In this document: piece by piece, positions 43,617 to 52,667 of the stretch
Position numbering within the stretch: position 1 is the first letter of the stretch
How the letters are laid out: each line of letters opens with the position of its first letter
NCBI GenBank assembly: GCA_020725465.1
Contig: DYEY01000074.1
Span: 58,842 to 122,841 of the forward strand
Length of the DNA: 64,000 bases
Direction of reading: 5' to 3'
Origin: Dethiobacter sp.
Lineage (GTDB): Bacteria > Bacillota > Dethiobacteria > Dethiobacterales > Dethiobacteraceae
Notes under the pieces: generated by a model
What the model saw: only the letters and a program-made list of their open reading frames with translations
What the model was told of the DNA's origin: nothing
The model's database searches: none
Position numbers and translations under genes: made by a program

Positions 43617-44270
43617 ATGAGCACAGTCACGGTAAAAGAGGCAAAGACATACCCGCTCTGGAAAGTGGCGCTAAGCCTTCTCTTATCGGTTACCGTCTTT
43701 ACCGGGGCCGGCAACTTCCTGGGCACCCGCTTCTTCTGGAGCGACCTTGACCTGCGCCGGATTGAAAAGGAAATTGCCTATTACCAGCAACTGACAGACG
43801 CTGAACCTTTAGAGCCGGAACACCGTGTAAACCTTGGCTATACCTACCTGCGCCGGGGGGACTACGGCCGGGCTTTAATTCAGCTGCGCGCCGCCGTTGA
43901 AATAGACGACACATATATGCCAGCGTACCTTAACGCCGGCTACGTCTACCAGGCCATGGAGCTCTGGGATGAAGCCCTGGAGAACTTCCAGAAAGTGACT
44001 GAACTGGCTCCCGACGACTACCGGGGTTATTTCAACATGGGTATTTGCTATATGTACCTGGGGATGGAAAATTACGCCCTGGACATGTTCTTCACAGCCA
44101 AAGCGCTCCGCCCCGGCGCCAGCGACGTGGCCTATTACACCGGCATGACCCTGGAGAGAATGGGCGAGTACAAAGCCGCCATGGAGGAGTACGAAGAGGC
44201 GTTGTCCTTCAACCCCAAGTACCGGGAAGCCCAGGCGGCGTTGAACCGTCTCAGCAGGATGGTTAACTAG
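43617..44270 (+). CDS. Membrane-anchored TPR protein
   Basis: A 217-residue protein with an N-terminal TM helix (VALSLLLSVTVFTGAGNF) and about four TPR units (EHRVNLGYTYLRRGDYGRAL, YMPAYLNAGYVYQAMELWDE, YRGYFNMGICYMYLGMENYA). Same gene type as at 40216 and 54020. 24 nt after the cytochrome gene. Confidence 0.85.
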   Translation: MSTVTVKEAKTYPLWKVALSLLLSVTVFTGAGNFLGTRFFWSDLDLRRIEKEIAYYQQLTDAEPLEPEHRVNLGYTYLRRGDYGRALIQLRAAVEIDDTYMPAYLNAGYVYQAMELWDEALENFQKVTELAPDDYRGYFNMGICYMYLGMENYALDMFFTAKALRPGASDVAYYTGMTLERMGEYKAAMEEYEEALSFNPKYREAQAALNRLSRMVN

Positions 44271-44313
44271 AACTCAGGCAGAAAGGTGGTGTGCGGCGTC
44301 AGGCCGCATCAAT

Positions 44314-45321
44314 ATGCAGGCAGTGGCAGGAATTTTAAAGAAACCTGTGAGCGCCAACCAGGTACGAATGCTGTTCCTGGCAGTGTTTTCACTTCTTTTC
44401 GCCTATTACGGCTACACTTTTGTAACCCGCAAACCTCCGGTACCGGTAGCATCACCCATCATTCCCGGACGGACGGGGGTTCCAACCTTTGACTTTATGA
44501 TTTACGGCGGCTTCGGTGCAATGCAGCTGAACAAGCCCCTAGCGGTTACCACCGCCGGCAACCGTATCTATGTATCCGACTCCGACAACGCCCGCATCCA
44601 GGTCTTTGACAACACCGGCAACTTCCTTTTCGCTTTCGGCGAGCGCGGCAACGATATGGGACAGTTGCAGTACCCCTACGGCATCGCCGGTGATCATAAC
44701 GGCAACATCTACGTAGCTGAGCTGCGCCTGGGGCGGGTCTACGTCTTTGATGCCGACGGCAACTTCCGGAGAGAATTTGCCCCGCAACTGCGCCAAAACA
44801 GGACCATTGCTTCCCCCGGTGACCTGACTGTCTTTGATAACAAGCTTTACCTGACCGAAATCAGAAAAAACCAGGTTTATGTTTTTGACCTGCAGACCGA
44901 AGAGCTAATACAAACCGTGGGCATGAAAGGCGACCTTCTGGCGCCAAACGGCATCGCAGTGGACGAAGCCGGCTCCCTGTATGTGGTCGACACCGGCCGC
45001 CAGCGTGTCGTTGTCTATAATGCCGCCGGCAATCCGGTCCGGGTCATCAACGGCACCCCCACCGGCCACGGCGCTGCCTCGGTTCTTATCAACCCCCGAG
45101 GCATCGGCGTGGACCGTGCCGGCAATATCTACGTGGTGAGCAACCTTTCCCACACCGTATATGTCTTTGACAGGGAAGGCCGGGTAGTCCACCAGTTCGG
45201 CGGCCAGGGGGACGGCAACACCGAGTTCATGTTCCCTAACGGCCTGCACATCGATCCCACCGGCCGCATCTTTATTACCGATACAACCCTCAACCGGGTG
45301 GCTGTTTACAGGGCTCGCTGA
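44314..45321 (+). CDS. NHL-repeat beta-propeller protein
   Basis: A 335-residue protein with an N-terminal TM (about 18-32) and about six NHL repeats (RIYVSDSDNARIQVFDNTGN; GNIYVAELRLGRVYVFDADG; GSLYVVDTGRQRVVVYNAAG; GRIFITDTTLNRVAVY). Forms an extracytoplasmic six-bladed propeller, probably for protein contacts. The ribosome site before ATG 44314 is weak. NHL proteins often accompany multiheme cytochromes; a closely similar gene is at 54650. Confidence 0.87.
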   Translation: MQAVAGILKKPVSANQVRMLFLAVFSLLFAYYGYTFVTRKPPVPVASPIIPGRTGVPTFDFMIYGGFGAMQLNKPLAVTTAGNRIYVSDSDNARIQVFDNTGNFLFAFGERGNDMGQLQYPYGIAGDHNGNIYVAELRLGRVYVFDADGNFRREFAPQLRQNRTIASPGDLTVFDNKLYLTEIRKNQVYVFDLQTEELIQTVGMKGDLLAPNGIAVDEAGSLYVVDTGRQRVVVYNAAGNPVRVINGTPTGHGAASVLINPRGIGVDRAGNIYVVSNLSHTVYVFDREGRVVHQFGGQGDGNTEFMFPNGLHIDPTGRIFITDTTLNRVAVYRAR

Positions 45322-45451
45322 TGCCGGTGACCAGGATAGCAAAGCGGGCAACCCCGCTGCTATATCTCCATAAACCGCGCAGGAAAGGAGGTGCATGCGA
45401 GTGCGCACAAGTGAGATTAAAAAGAAAACCCCAAGTAAAGGAGGAAGACTT

Positions 45452-47293
45452 ATGAAGAAGCTGACCCTGATTGCAGTGGTAGCCGTAGCTTCAATGCTTC
45501 TTTTCGCAGGCTTTGCCATGGCTGCCCCCGGCGACTATGACCCCCATACAACCAGCACCGCTTACGAAAACCAGCTGACCGATCAATACACCGACAGCGC
45601 GGGCAACACCTACGCCCCCGGCTACGATTTCCTTAATCCCGGCAACAATAACGTTGACCCCCGCACCACCGTGGGCGAATGGGACATTTTCAACGCCAAC
45701 TGGACCGGTGAGCTGGATGTTCCTTACTACAAGACTAATGCAGGTGACCCCGACTTCCATTCCACCTACCAGCGTAACGTCTTTGGCCAGCTGGTACACA
45801 CAGACTTCCAGCTGAACACCAACTCCTGCGCTTCTTGCCACATGACCCACACCGCTCAGGCCCGCAGCCTGTTGTTCCGCAACGGCGTCTACAGCACCTG
45901 CGTAGCCTGCCACGACGGCACACTGGGCTTTCTCAACGTCTTTGCCATCCCCGGTGAAAGCAACCCTTACGGCGGTTCCCAGACAGCGGGCACCTTCGCC
46001 GCCAACCATGCCCGGAACGCTTCGGTGCACCTGGCCACTGACACCATGAAACTGGCCGCCGCCCCCGGTGGTAACCGCGCCAATGCTGCTGCCGGCGACA
46101 ACGGTGCCGGCACCTGGAACGCCGACTTCAACTGCGCTTCCTGCCACGGCCCCCACGGCTCCTACAGCATCCGCCTGCTGCACTACAACCCCGCCAACAT
46201 TGGCATGCGTCCGGCTATCCTCACCGGCCAGGAAGCCAACTCCGGCGGCCTGTGGTTCCAGGGCGCCGAGCTGAAAGACAGCGGTGGCGGTAAACTGAAA
46301 GCTTATATTGGCACCACCGTGGTTCCCAGACAAGATACCCCGTGGCTGTACAGCTATGCCGCCGGTGCCACCATGTGGAACGGCCGTCAGCCCCGCTTTG
46401 CCACCCGTATCTGGTATGACGGTTTCTACAACCCCAATGTCACCCATGGCGGCCCCATGTCACAATTTAACGGCGCTGCCATCCTGAACCGTTTCTTCTC
46501 CATCAAGTACGGTAAGGGCTATGCGGAGCAAACGCCCGACCAACTGGCAGCAATGATTGCATTCCTGGAGAACCCGGGCCTTACCGGCCCCCTGGCCACT
46601 GGTGTAACCCCGATTGCCCCCGGTTCCTTTGATCCTGCCAATCTCCGCATCGACGTGGGCGGTGTGATTGTTGTAACAGCCAGCACCCGCAACATGGTAG
46701 AAATTGCCGCGCTTGATCCGAGCGAAGACAACCTTGCCCTGCCGGAATACAGCCGCAACTTCATTAAAACCAATACCTATTCCGGTAAGTATGGCACCGC
46801 CGGCGCCAACGGCCTTGCCGGCGCAGCCCAGGGCAACCAGTATGCTTACAACCTCTACTGCGCAGCCTGTCACACTGACTACCTGATGGGTGCTGCTTCC
46901 GGTCAGGGTGCCACAAACGGCGTAGGCGTCTACTCCAAAGCCTATCGCCACACCATCAACCGCGGTGCAACCGTCGGTGGCTCCATGGAAGTCAAGGGTA
47001 CCGGCAATGCGTTACTTTGTGTATCCTGCCACTATGTCCACGGCGTAGACAGCTCCTTCCAGCAGCTGGCCGACGGCACGCTGGTTGACGAAGCTGAGTT
47101 CCGCCAGGGCACACAGGCCGGCGATCCCAACACCTTCATGGGCGCCAACGATGTTAACCACAGCTCTGCTCTGAAGCGCTACATCAACATGGCGGTCTGC
47201 TGGACTTGTCACGCCAACTCATCCGCGGCCACGCTGAAGAACTCCAGCTGGTACTGGGACAATTACGACATAGACGGCCGCGGCAAGTGGTAA
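45452..47293 (+). CDS. Secreted hexaheme cytochrome c
   Basis: A 613-residue protein; ATG 45452 follows AAAGGAGGA. Signal peptide MKKLTLIAVVAVASMLLFAG ... AMA. Six CXXCH motifs, three in the first 230 residues (NSCASCHMTH, STCVACHDG, FNCASCHGPH) and three in the last 160 (YCAACHTDY, LCVSCHYVH, VCWTCHAN), separated by a long non-heme segment. No anchor or sorting signal is seen. Low heme density and large spacers suggest a surface or extracellular (possibly S-layer-associated or polymeric) protein; that is inference. Confidence 0.87.
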   Translation: MKKLTLIAVVAVASMLLFAGFAMAAPGDYDPHTTSTAYENQLTDQYTDSAGNTYAPGYDFLNPGNNNVDPRTTVGEWDIFNANWTGELDVPYYKTNAGDPDFHSTYQRNVFGQLVHTDFQLNTNSCASCHMTHTAQARSLLFRNGVYSTCVACHDGTLGFLNVFAIPGESNPYGGSQTAGTFAANHARNASVHLATDTMKLAAAPGGNRANAAAGDNGAGTWNADFNCASCHGPHGSYSIRLLHYNPANIGMRPAILTGQEANSGGLWFQGAELKDSGGGKLKAYIGTTVVPRQDTPWLYSYAAGATMWNGRQPRFATRIWYDGFYNPNVTHGGPMSQFNGAAILNRFFSIKYGKGYAEQTPDQLAAMIAFLENPGLTGPLATGVTPIAPGSFDPANLRIDVGGVIVVTASTRNMVEIAALDPSEDNLALPEYSRNFIKTNTYSGKYGTAGANGLAGAAQGNQYAYNLYCAACHTDYLMGAASGQGATNGVGVYSKAYRHTINRGATVGGSMEVKGTGNALLCVSCHYVHGVDSSFQQLADGTLVDEAEFRQGTQAGDPNTFMGANDVNHSSALKRYINMAVCWTCHANSSAATLKNSSWYWDNYDIDGRGKW

Positions 47294-47303
47294 ATCTAAA
47301 CTG

Positions 47304-47334
47304 GAGAAGGCGTCCCCGGACGCCTTCTCTTCCC
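47304..47334 (+). terminator. Terminator after the hexaheme gene
   Basis: A perfect 12-bp stem (47304-47315 with 47318-47329), followed by a short pyrimidine tract. The following 190 nt to the lipoprotein gene show nothing else clear. Confidence 0.65.
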
Positions 47335-47520
47335 CTAAAACTATGACAGCTGATAAATGCCAAAGCGAAATTTAGCCTCAATGGCGCCATGGGTTGACTT
47401 ATAAATTATAAATTTCTGGCTTTGAAAGATAACACCGCTTTTTGACCTGCGGTGTGCCGATAAAAATTACAACCGACTTTAAAAAGCGTATATTTTAACT
47501 CTAACCGGACGGAGGGCACT

Positions 47521-48054
47521 TTGGTGGTGAAGACAATAAAGCAGATTGCCGTTTGCATTATAATAGTAGCCCTGCTGGCTGCGGTCTCCGGATGCGGCCG
47601 GGAGGAAGGACTGCAGGAAATTCAGCCCGGGCAGCGCCGCCAGGTGGAAACGGTGAAGCCCAACGAGAAAGACGGGCAGATTTACCGTAATGTGGAGGCG
47701 TTCGTCAATGCGCTGGTCAGGGATGACCGGGAAGCGGTCCTGTCGATGCTGACCAGAGACCACCGCAACTCCTGGCGGGACGACTCTTTCCTGTTAAACG
47801 GGCAGGCCAGGGAGCGCTACGAGCAGTTTGCAGTGGACAACCTGAACTATACCGTGGTTAAGTATGTTAACAACGAGGATACCAACTTTGTGGAAACCGC
47901 TTTTATCATTGCGGTGTATGACGTGGTAATGAAGAACGGGGGACAGGAATCCGGCCGGGTAAAGATTCAGGAGAGTATGGCCTTTCGCCAGGAAGACGGA
48001 CTGTGGAAGATGTCGGTTAATGAGCGGGGCTTTTTGGTCAAGGCCAAACAGTAA
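47521..48054 (+). CDS. Hypothetical lipoprotein
   Basis: A 177-residue protein with lipobox LAAVSGC (Cys about 25). The start is TTG 47521 or GTG 47524, after GGAGGG. The domain (NVEAFVNALVRDDREAVLSM ... DGLWKMSVNERGFLV) has the look of an NTF2-like/DUF4878-type fold, not certain. Probably a membrane-tethered partner of the adjacent hexaheme protein. A 13-bp hairpin follows at 48057-48084. Confidence 0.7.
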   Translation: MVVKTIKQIAVCIIIVALLAAVSGCGREEGLQEIQPGQRRQVETVKPNEKDGQIYRNVEAFVNALVRDDREAVLSMLTRDHRNSWRDDSFLLNGQARERYEQFAVDNLNYTVVKYVNNEDTNFVETAFIIAVYDVVMKNGGQESGRVKIQESMAFRQEDGLWKMSVNERGFLVKAKQ

Positions 48055-48056
48055 AT

Positions 48057-48084
48057 AAGTACGGCAGGCCCGCCTGCCGTACTT
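48057..48084 (+). terminator. Stem-loop after lipoprotein gene
   Basis: A 13-bp stem (48057-48069 with 48072-48084) without a T-run; may be an attenuator or RNA-stability hairpin before the next cytochrome gene. Confidence 0.4.
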
Positions 48085-48137
48085 GGCCATTAGAAAGCCG
48101 TTGTTTGTGCTGATTCCCTTGGAAGGGAGGTGGCAGG

Positions 48138-49994
48138 ATGGCAGGAGCGAACAGATACCGCCTGGTGCCGGCTTTAGTTTTGGTGGTTCTTGCTTTAATC
48201 AACATGGGCATTGTCCTGGCGGCGTCCAAATGGGATAAAAACGACGTTGACCGGGTTAACCTTGCCGGGGAAGGGTTTTTAAACGCCAACCGGACCGGTT
48301 ATGGATACGTCGAAGGGTTTTCAGGCTACCTGCGCAGCCTGGAGGGGGAGAAAGTCCACAGCCGGTTTTCCCTTAATTCCAACTCCTGCGCCTCCTGCCA
48401 CCTGACCCACACCGCCCCCGGGAAAGGGCTACTGTTTCAAAGATCGGTCTACAATACCTGCACCACCTGTCATTTTGACGGTACCATGAACGCCTACAAC
48501 GTGCTGTCCGGGGAGTTTCCCGGCGGCGGTATCAAAGGGGGAGGGCGTTTCTTTGACGGCGAGTTTTTAAACCCGTCTGACCGGAAAGGGGTTTCCTTCC
48601 ATCTGACCACGGGCCAAAAACAACACTGGCAGGCGCCGGGCAGCGGCATAACTGCGGCCCAGGCGGCGGATTGGGCGGTCAGCGACCCTGACAACCCCTG
48701 GCTTGAGCCTTTCACCTGCGGCTCCTGTCACGGGCCGCACGGGACGTACAGCGGGCGTCATCTGCACTACAACCCCAACGGCTGGGTGCAAAGGCAGGGC
48801 AGTGTGACGGCGGCGCTGGTGCCGGTGGCAGGCAGGCCGGGATCTTACACCGTGACGGACCGAAGCCTTATCCCCTGGTATTATTCCGAAAATCCGGCTT
48901 ACCGCGTCATTGTCACGGGGTATCTGAACGGTCAGTACGGTGAAATAACGGACCGTTTTGTGGTTAATTACGCTGAAGGAACAATAGCTAAAGCGGACTC
49001 CGGTGACGCCGCGGAGCCGGTCAGCGTTACTTTTTACCGGGCGCAACAGGTGAAAATGGACATCACCAACCGGTTCGGGACGGAAGAAAGCGTGGTCTAC
49101 ACCGGCGGCGTAACGGAATTTTGCGCCTCCTGCCACACGGCTTACCTGGACGGGAGCGATTTCACCGACCATAACAGTTTCCGCCATGCCATTGACGTGG
49201 CTATCAGTGACGGGCGGGCCCTGGCTGTGTTGAAACTGGAACAAAGCGGGGGGCAAAACCGCCTGACCTGCCTGACCTGCCACTATGCCCACGGTACTGA
49301 TCTGGCGTTGATGCAAAAGCGCGGTGTGGATTGGGAGACTGGCGGCGGCCTTGAGCCGCTCCCGGCGGACACGGAGCTGCCTTCCGACACCCGGCACCTG
49401 CGGTTTTTTAACCCGGCTGTTGCGGGCACAGACGGTCGCTGGGAGGCCTGCTTCATCTGCCACGGCGATTTTGCGGTTACCGGAACTGTTCCGGACAGCT
49501 CCGATCCGGAGGTGGTGGCGGAGGTTTTGCACACGGAGCAGGACAGGGTCGAGGTGTTCTTTAACTTTGCCCCGGACCCGGTCACCTTCCAGGGCAATTT
49601 CACCGTTACCGACCCGGAGCATGGGCCGGTGGAGGGTGAAATAGTTTTCCTGCCCGGGGAGAGAAAGGCAAGCTTTATGGTTGACGGGCTGCTGCAGGCG
49701 GGACGAGAATACCTGGTGGAGCTGACGGCGGGTATCAGGTCAAGGCTGGGGAGCTACCTGAAGCCTTACAGCTTTGTTTTCAGAACCGTGGAGGTCCCTG
49801 CAGAAGAAATGACCGGTGAGGAAATCGCAGGGGAGGAGACACCGGTGGAGCAGCCGGCAGGAGAAGACATGGGGCTTGGCGAATGGAACGATTTGCCCGC
49901 TTTCAGCGACGAAAGCCTTGCTGGCGGGCCGGCTTTGGTCAACCCGGAGCCGGGTGAGCCGGATTCCGGGGAAGAGCTTTCTCCCACCGGCTAA
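48138..49994 (+). CDS. Hexaheme cytochrome c with Ig-like (Big_5) domain and acidic tail
   Basis: A 618-residue secreted protein with an N-terminal signal (about 8-29). Six CXXCH motifs (NSCASCHLTH, NTCTTCHFDG, FTCGSCHGPH, EFCASCHTAY, LTCLTCHYAH, ACFICHGD). The first half matches the hexaheme proteins at 45452 and 55653. Residues about 470-555 look like a bacterial Ig-like domain of the Big_5 type (DRVEVFFNFAPDPVTFQGNF ... VFRTVE). A Pro/Glu/Gly-rich tail follows. The Ig module suggests a cell-wall-proximal position. Confidence 0.85.
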   Translation: MAGANRYRLVPALVLVVLALINMGIVLAASKWDKNDVDRVNLAGEGFLNANRTGYGYVEGFSGYLRSLEGEKVHSRFSLNSNSCASCHLTHTAPGKGLLFQRSVYNTCTTCHFDGTMNAYNVLSGEFPGGGIKGGGRFFDGEFLNPSDRKGVSFHLTTGQKQHWQAPGSGITAAQAADWAVSDPDNPWLEPFTCGSCHGPHGTYSGRHLHYNPNGWVQRQGSVTAALVPVAGRPGSYTVTDRSLIPWYYSENPAYRVIVTGYLNGQYGEITDRFVVNYAEGTIAKADSGDAAEPVSVTFYRAQQVKMDITNRFGTEESVVYTGGVTEFCASCHTAYLDGSDFTDHNSFRHAIDVAISDGRALAVLKLEQSGGQNRLTCLTCHYAHGTDLALMQKRGVDWETGGGLEPLPADTELPSDTRHLRFFNPAVAGTDGRWEACFICHGDFAVTGTVPDSSDPEVVAEVLHTEQDRVEVFFNFAPDPVTFQGNFTVTDPEHGPVEGEIVFLPGERKASFMVDGLLQAGREYLVELTAGIRSRLGSYLKPYSFVFRTVEVPAEEMTGEEIAGEETPVEQPAGEDMGLGEWNDLPAFSDESLAGGPALVNPEPGEPDSGEELSPTG

Positions 49995-50086
49995 GATTAC
50001 AAAAAAACGGCAAGCCCAAGCGCGCAAGATGTGTTAGAATTAAGAGCAGGATAGACCCCCTTTGGGGTGGCGCGGAGGGATGCCGG

Positions 50087-51220
50087 TTGGTGGGAGAGTA
50101 TGAAAGACTTTTGCCTGAACTTAAGGATTTAAGAAGGAAACTGCACCGGAGGCCGGAGACGGGCTTTGATCTGGCTGAAACCAGGCGTCTGCTGGCGCGG
50201 ATGCTGGAGGACAGGGGTATCCGGGTGCGGGAACTGGCGGGAGGGCTGGTAGCTGACCTGGGGGAATCGCCCAAAGTACTGCTCAGGGCCGATATGGACG
50301 CGCTGCCGGTGCAGGACGGCAAGGATGCGGAGTATGTATCGGAACACGCCGGAGTGTGCCACGCCTGCGGGCACGACGGGCACATGGCCATGTTATACGG
50401 GGCGGCGCTGCTTTTAAAAGAGAGAAATGTACCGGGAGTGAGGCTGGTGTTTCAGCCGGCGGAGGAATGCCCGCCGGGTGGGGCACTGGGGATGATAAAG
50501 GCGGGCGTAATGGATGGGATAAAGGCGGCTTTCGCCCTGCACCTGGACCCGTCAATGCCCTTTGGTTCGGTTGGTGTGAGGGCAGGGGTGATGATGGCGG
50601 CGGCAGACAACTTCCGCCTGTGCATCAGGGGTAAGGGCGGGCACGGGGCGATGCCGCAGGGCACCGTGGATACCATAGTGGTTGGATCTCACCTGGTCAT
50701 TGCGCTCCAGGCGCTGGTGAGCAGGGGAGACCCGCTGGAGCCGCTGGTGGTGACGGTGGGGAAGTTCCAGGGAGGTGCAGCGGCCAACGTGATTGCCGGC
50801 GAGGCGCTCCTGGAGGGCACGGTGAGGACGCTGCGGCAGGAGTTGCGACAGGAGTTGCCCGGCATGATTAAGCGGGTGGCTGAGGGAGTCTGTGTTACTT
50901 TTGGCGCCTCCTGTGAGTTGGAGTACCTGTTTGGCTACCCGGTGCTGGCCAATGATGAGGCTATGGCCAGGCTGGCTGCGGAAGCGGCAGCTGTGGTGCT
51001 GGGAGAGGGTAAGGTGGTCTGGCGGGAGCGTCCCGTTATGGGGAGCGAGGATTTCTCCTACTTTCTGGAGCGGGTGCCCGGGTGTTTCGTTTTTCTGGGG
51101 ACCGGGAGTGACGGGTACCAGTATCCGTTGCATCACCCCTGCTTTGACTTTGATGAAGGTATACTGCCGTTTGGAGCCATGCTTATGGCGGAGATAGCGG
51201 GTAAGCTTTTTAAAGTTTGA
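50087..51220 (+). CDS. M20-family amidohydrolase
   Basis: A 377-residue metallopeptidase-type hydrolase: RRKLHRRPETGFDLAET, RADMDALPV, CHACGHDGHMAMLYGAALLL, QPAEECPPGGA, and MGSEDFSYFLERVPG. TTG start with GGAGGG 7 nt upstream. The family removes acyl groups from amino acids (hippurate, N-acetyl-diaminopimelate, IAA-amino acids). The exact substrate is not evident. It is out of theme within the cytochrome block. Confidence 0.9.
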   Translation: MVGEYERLLPELKDLRRKLHRRPETGFDLAETRRLLARMLEDRGIRVRELAGGLVADLGESPKVLLRADMDALPVQDGKDAEYVSEHAGVCHACGHDGHMAMLYGAALLLKERNVPGVRLVFQPAEECPPGGALGMIKAGVMDGIKAAFALHLDPSMPFGSVGVRAGVMMAAADNFRLCIRGKGGHGAMPQGTVDTIVVGSHLVIALQALVSRGDPLEPLVVTVGKFQGGAAANVIAGEALLEGTVRTLRQELRQELPGMIKRVAEGVCVTFGASCELEYLFGYPVLANDEAMARLAAEAAAVVLGEGKVVWRERPVMGSEDFSYFLERVPGCFVFLGTGSDGYQYPLHHPCFDFDEGILPFGAMLMAEIAGKLFKV

Positions 51221-51261
51221 TAGGTATAAAATTATTTTAGCAACTACGGGTGGAGGCAGAT

Positions 51262-51612
51262 ATGAGGCTAAAAAAGTATGTTGCTGCAGTGCTTTTATTG
51301 TTGCTGCTGTGGGCGCTTACCGGTTGCGGCGGCAGAACACAGGCGCAGCAGGACGAGCCCACGGAGTTTATGGCCTGGCAGTTTGCCCAGGCCATTGTCA
51401 AGCAGAGGATGGTGCGGCCCAATAATACTGTTTTTCCGCGTTACAGCTATGCAACTGTTGAAAGGGAAGGAAATACTTTTACCATCAGTTCCAGTGTTAC
51501 TTCACGTGACAGGGAAGATAATCCGATAGGTTTCGATTTCACCGTGGTGGTAAAGTATGTGGGTAATGATGTTTTTGAAGAGGTTTCGGTGAAACTGACG
51601 CAACGCGAATAA
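51262..51612 (+). CDS. Hypothetical small lipoprotein
   Basis: A 116-residue protein; ATG 51262 with GGTGGAGG upstream. Lipobox LWALTGC (Cys about 22), then a domain of about 90 residues with VERGNTFT-like beta strands (TISSSVTSRDREDNPIGFDF, TVVVKYVGNDVFEEVSVKL). Unrecognised family. Ends at a strong terminator. Confidence 0.7.
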   Translation: MRLKKYVAAVLLLLLLWALTGCGGRTQAQQDEPTEFMAWQFAQAIVKQRMVRPNNTVFPRYSYATVEREGNTFTISSSVTSRDREDNPIGFDFTVVVKYVGNDVFEEVSVKLTQRE

Positions 51613-51640
51613 GCCGCTCCGGGAGCGGCTGTTTTTTTTG
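51612..51640 (+). terminator. Rho-independent terminator
   Basis: An 8-bp stem (51612-51619 with 51623-51630) followed by GTTTTTTTT. The AT-rich 220 nt after it must hold the etfB promoter, but no box pair is convincing. Confidence 0.85.
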
Positions 51641-51865
51641 GCTAAAGTACCAAGCGTTTAGTTGGGGGGAACTTAATAGTTTACCGGATAATACCGGATA
51701 ATATTTGTTTATTTGAAATATTGTTATTTTATATTTGCATAGGTAAAAAATTATTTTTGGTATGAGCTGAGGAAGGAATATTCAAAATAAAGTCGAAATT
51801 AACAAAGTGAGTTTTTTAACTTTCAACATAAAGGGCAAGGGACAAACTATAGGAGGGTGAGGAGT

Positions 51866-52654
51866 ATGGAGATTATCGTCTGTATCAAGCAGGTACCGGA
51901 CACCACAGAAGTCAAGATTGATCCGGTTAAGGGCACCTTGATCAGGGAAGGGGTGCCAAGCATCGTCAACCCCTTCGACAAGAACGCGGTGGAGGCTGCT
52001 TTACAGATCAAAGCGGCCAAAGGCGGCAAGGTGACCGTAATAAGCATGGGGCCGCCGCAGGCCATGGATGCGCTGCGGGAGTGTGTGGCCATGGGCGCCG
52101 ATGAGGCGGTACTTTTAAGTGACCGGGCTTTTGCCGGCGCCGATACCTGGGCCACGTCTTATACGCTGGCCAAGGCCATTGAGAAAATCGGTAAGTATGA
52201 TATCATCTTCTGCGGCAAGCAGGCTATCGACGGCGATACCGCCCAGGTGGGCCCGGGGATTGCGGAGCATCTTGGGCTGCCGCAGGTGACTTATGTGCAG
52301 AAAATCAGGGAAGTCACCGATACGGGGATGATCGTGGAGCGGGCCATTGAAGGCGGATACGAGGTTATTTCGGTGCCGCTGCCGGCCATGATCGCGGTGG
52401 AGAAGTCCATTAATGAGCCGCGGTTCCCCACCATGATGGGGACCATGAAGGCGCACAAGAAGCAGATCCCCATCTGGGGCGCTGCTGACATAAACGCTTC
52501 GGAAGACCTGGTGGGCATGAACGGGTCTCCGACCCAGGTGAAGAGGGTGTTCGCGCCGGAGCGCCGGGGTGGAGGCGAAATCCTCCAGGCGGAAGACGAG
52601 GCCGGGGTATGCGTACTGTTGGTAGAAAAACTTCGTGAAGCCAAAATAGTCTAG
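51866..52654 (+). CDS. etfB: Electron transfer flavoprotein beta subunit
   Basis: A 262-residue EtfB: MEIIVCIKQVPDTTEVKIDP, NPFDKNAVEAALQIKA, GKQAIDGDTAQVGPGIAEHL. ATG 51866 has GGTGAGGAG upstream. Forms a heterodimer with the downstream EtfA and transfers electrons from acyl-CoA dehydrogenases or other flavoenzymes. No dehydrogenase is encoded nearby, so the electron donor is unknown. Confidence 0.93.
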   Translation: MEIIVCIKQVPDTTEVKIDPVKGTLIREGVPSIVNPFDKNAVEAALQIKAAKGGKVTVISMGPPQAMDALRECVAMGADEAVLLSDRAFAGADTWATSYTLAKAIEKIGKYDIIFCGKQAIDGDTAQVGPGIAEHLGLPQVTYVQKIREVTDTGMIVERAIEGGYEVISVPLPAMIAVEKSINEPRFPTMMGTMKAHKKQIPIWGAADINASEDLVGMNGSPTQVKRVFAPERRGGGEILQAEDEAGVCVLLVEKLREAKIV

Positions 52655-52667
52655 GGGGTGACCAGGA

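Noticed and set aside
45491..46447. Long minus-strand ORF opposite the hexaheme gene
   Set aside because: Val/Gly/Ala-rich reverse reading of CXXCH-coding DNA; the plus strand has signal peptide, ribosome site and heme motifs.
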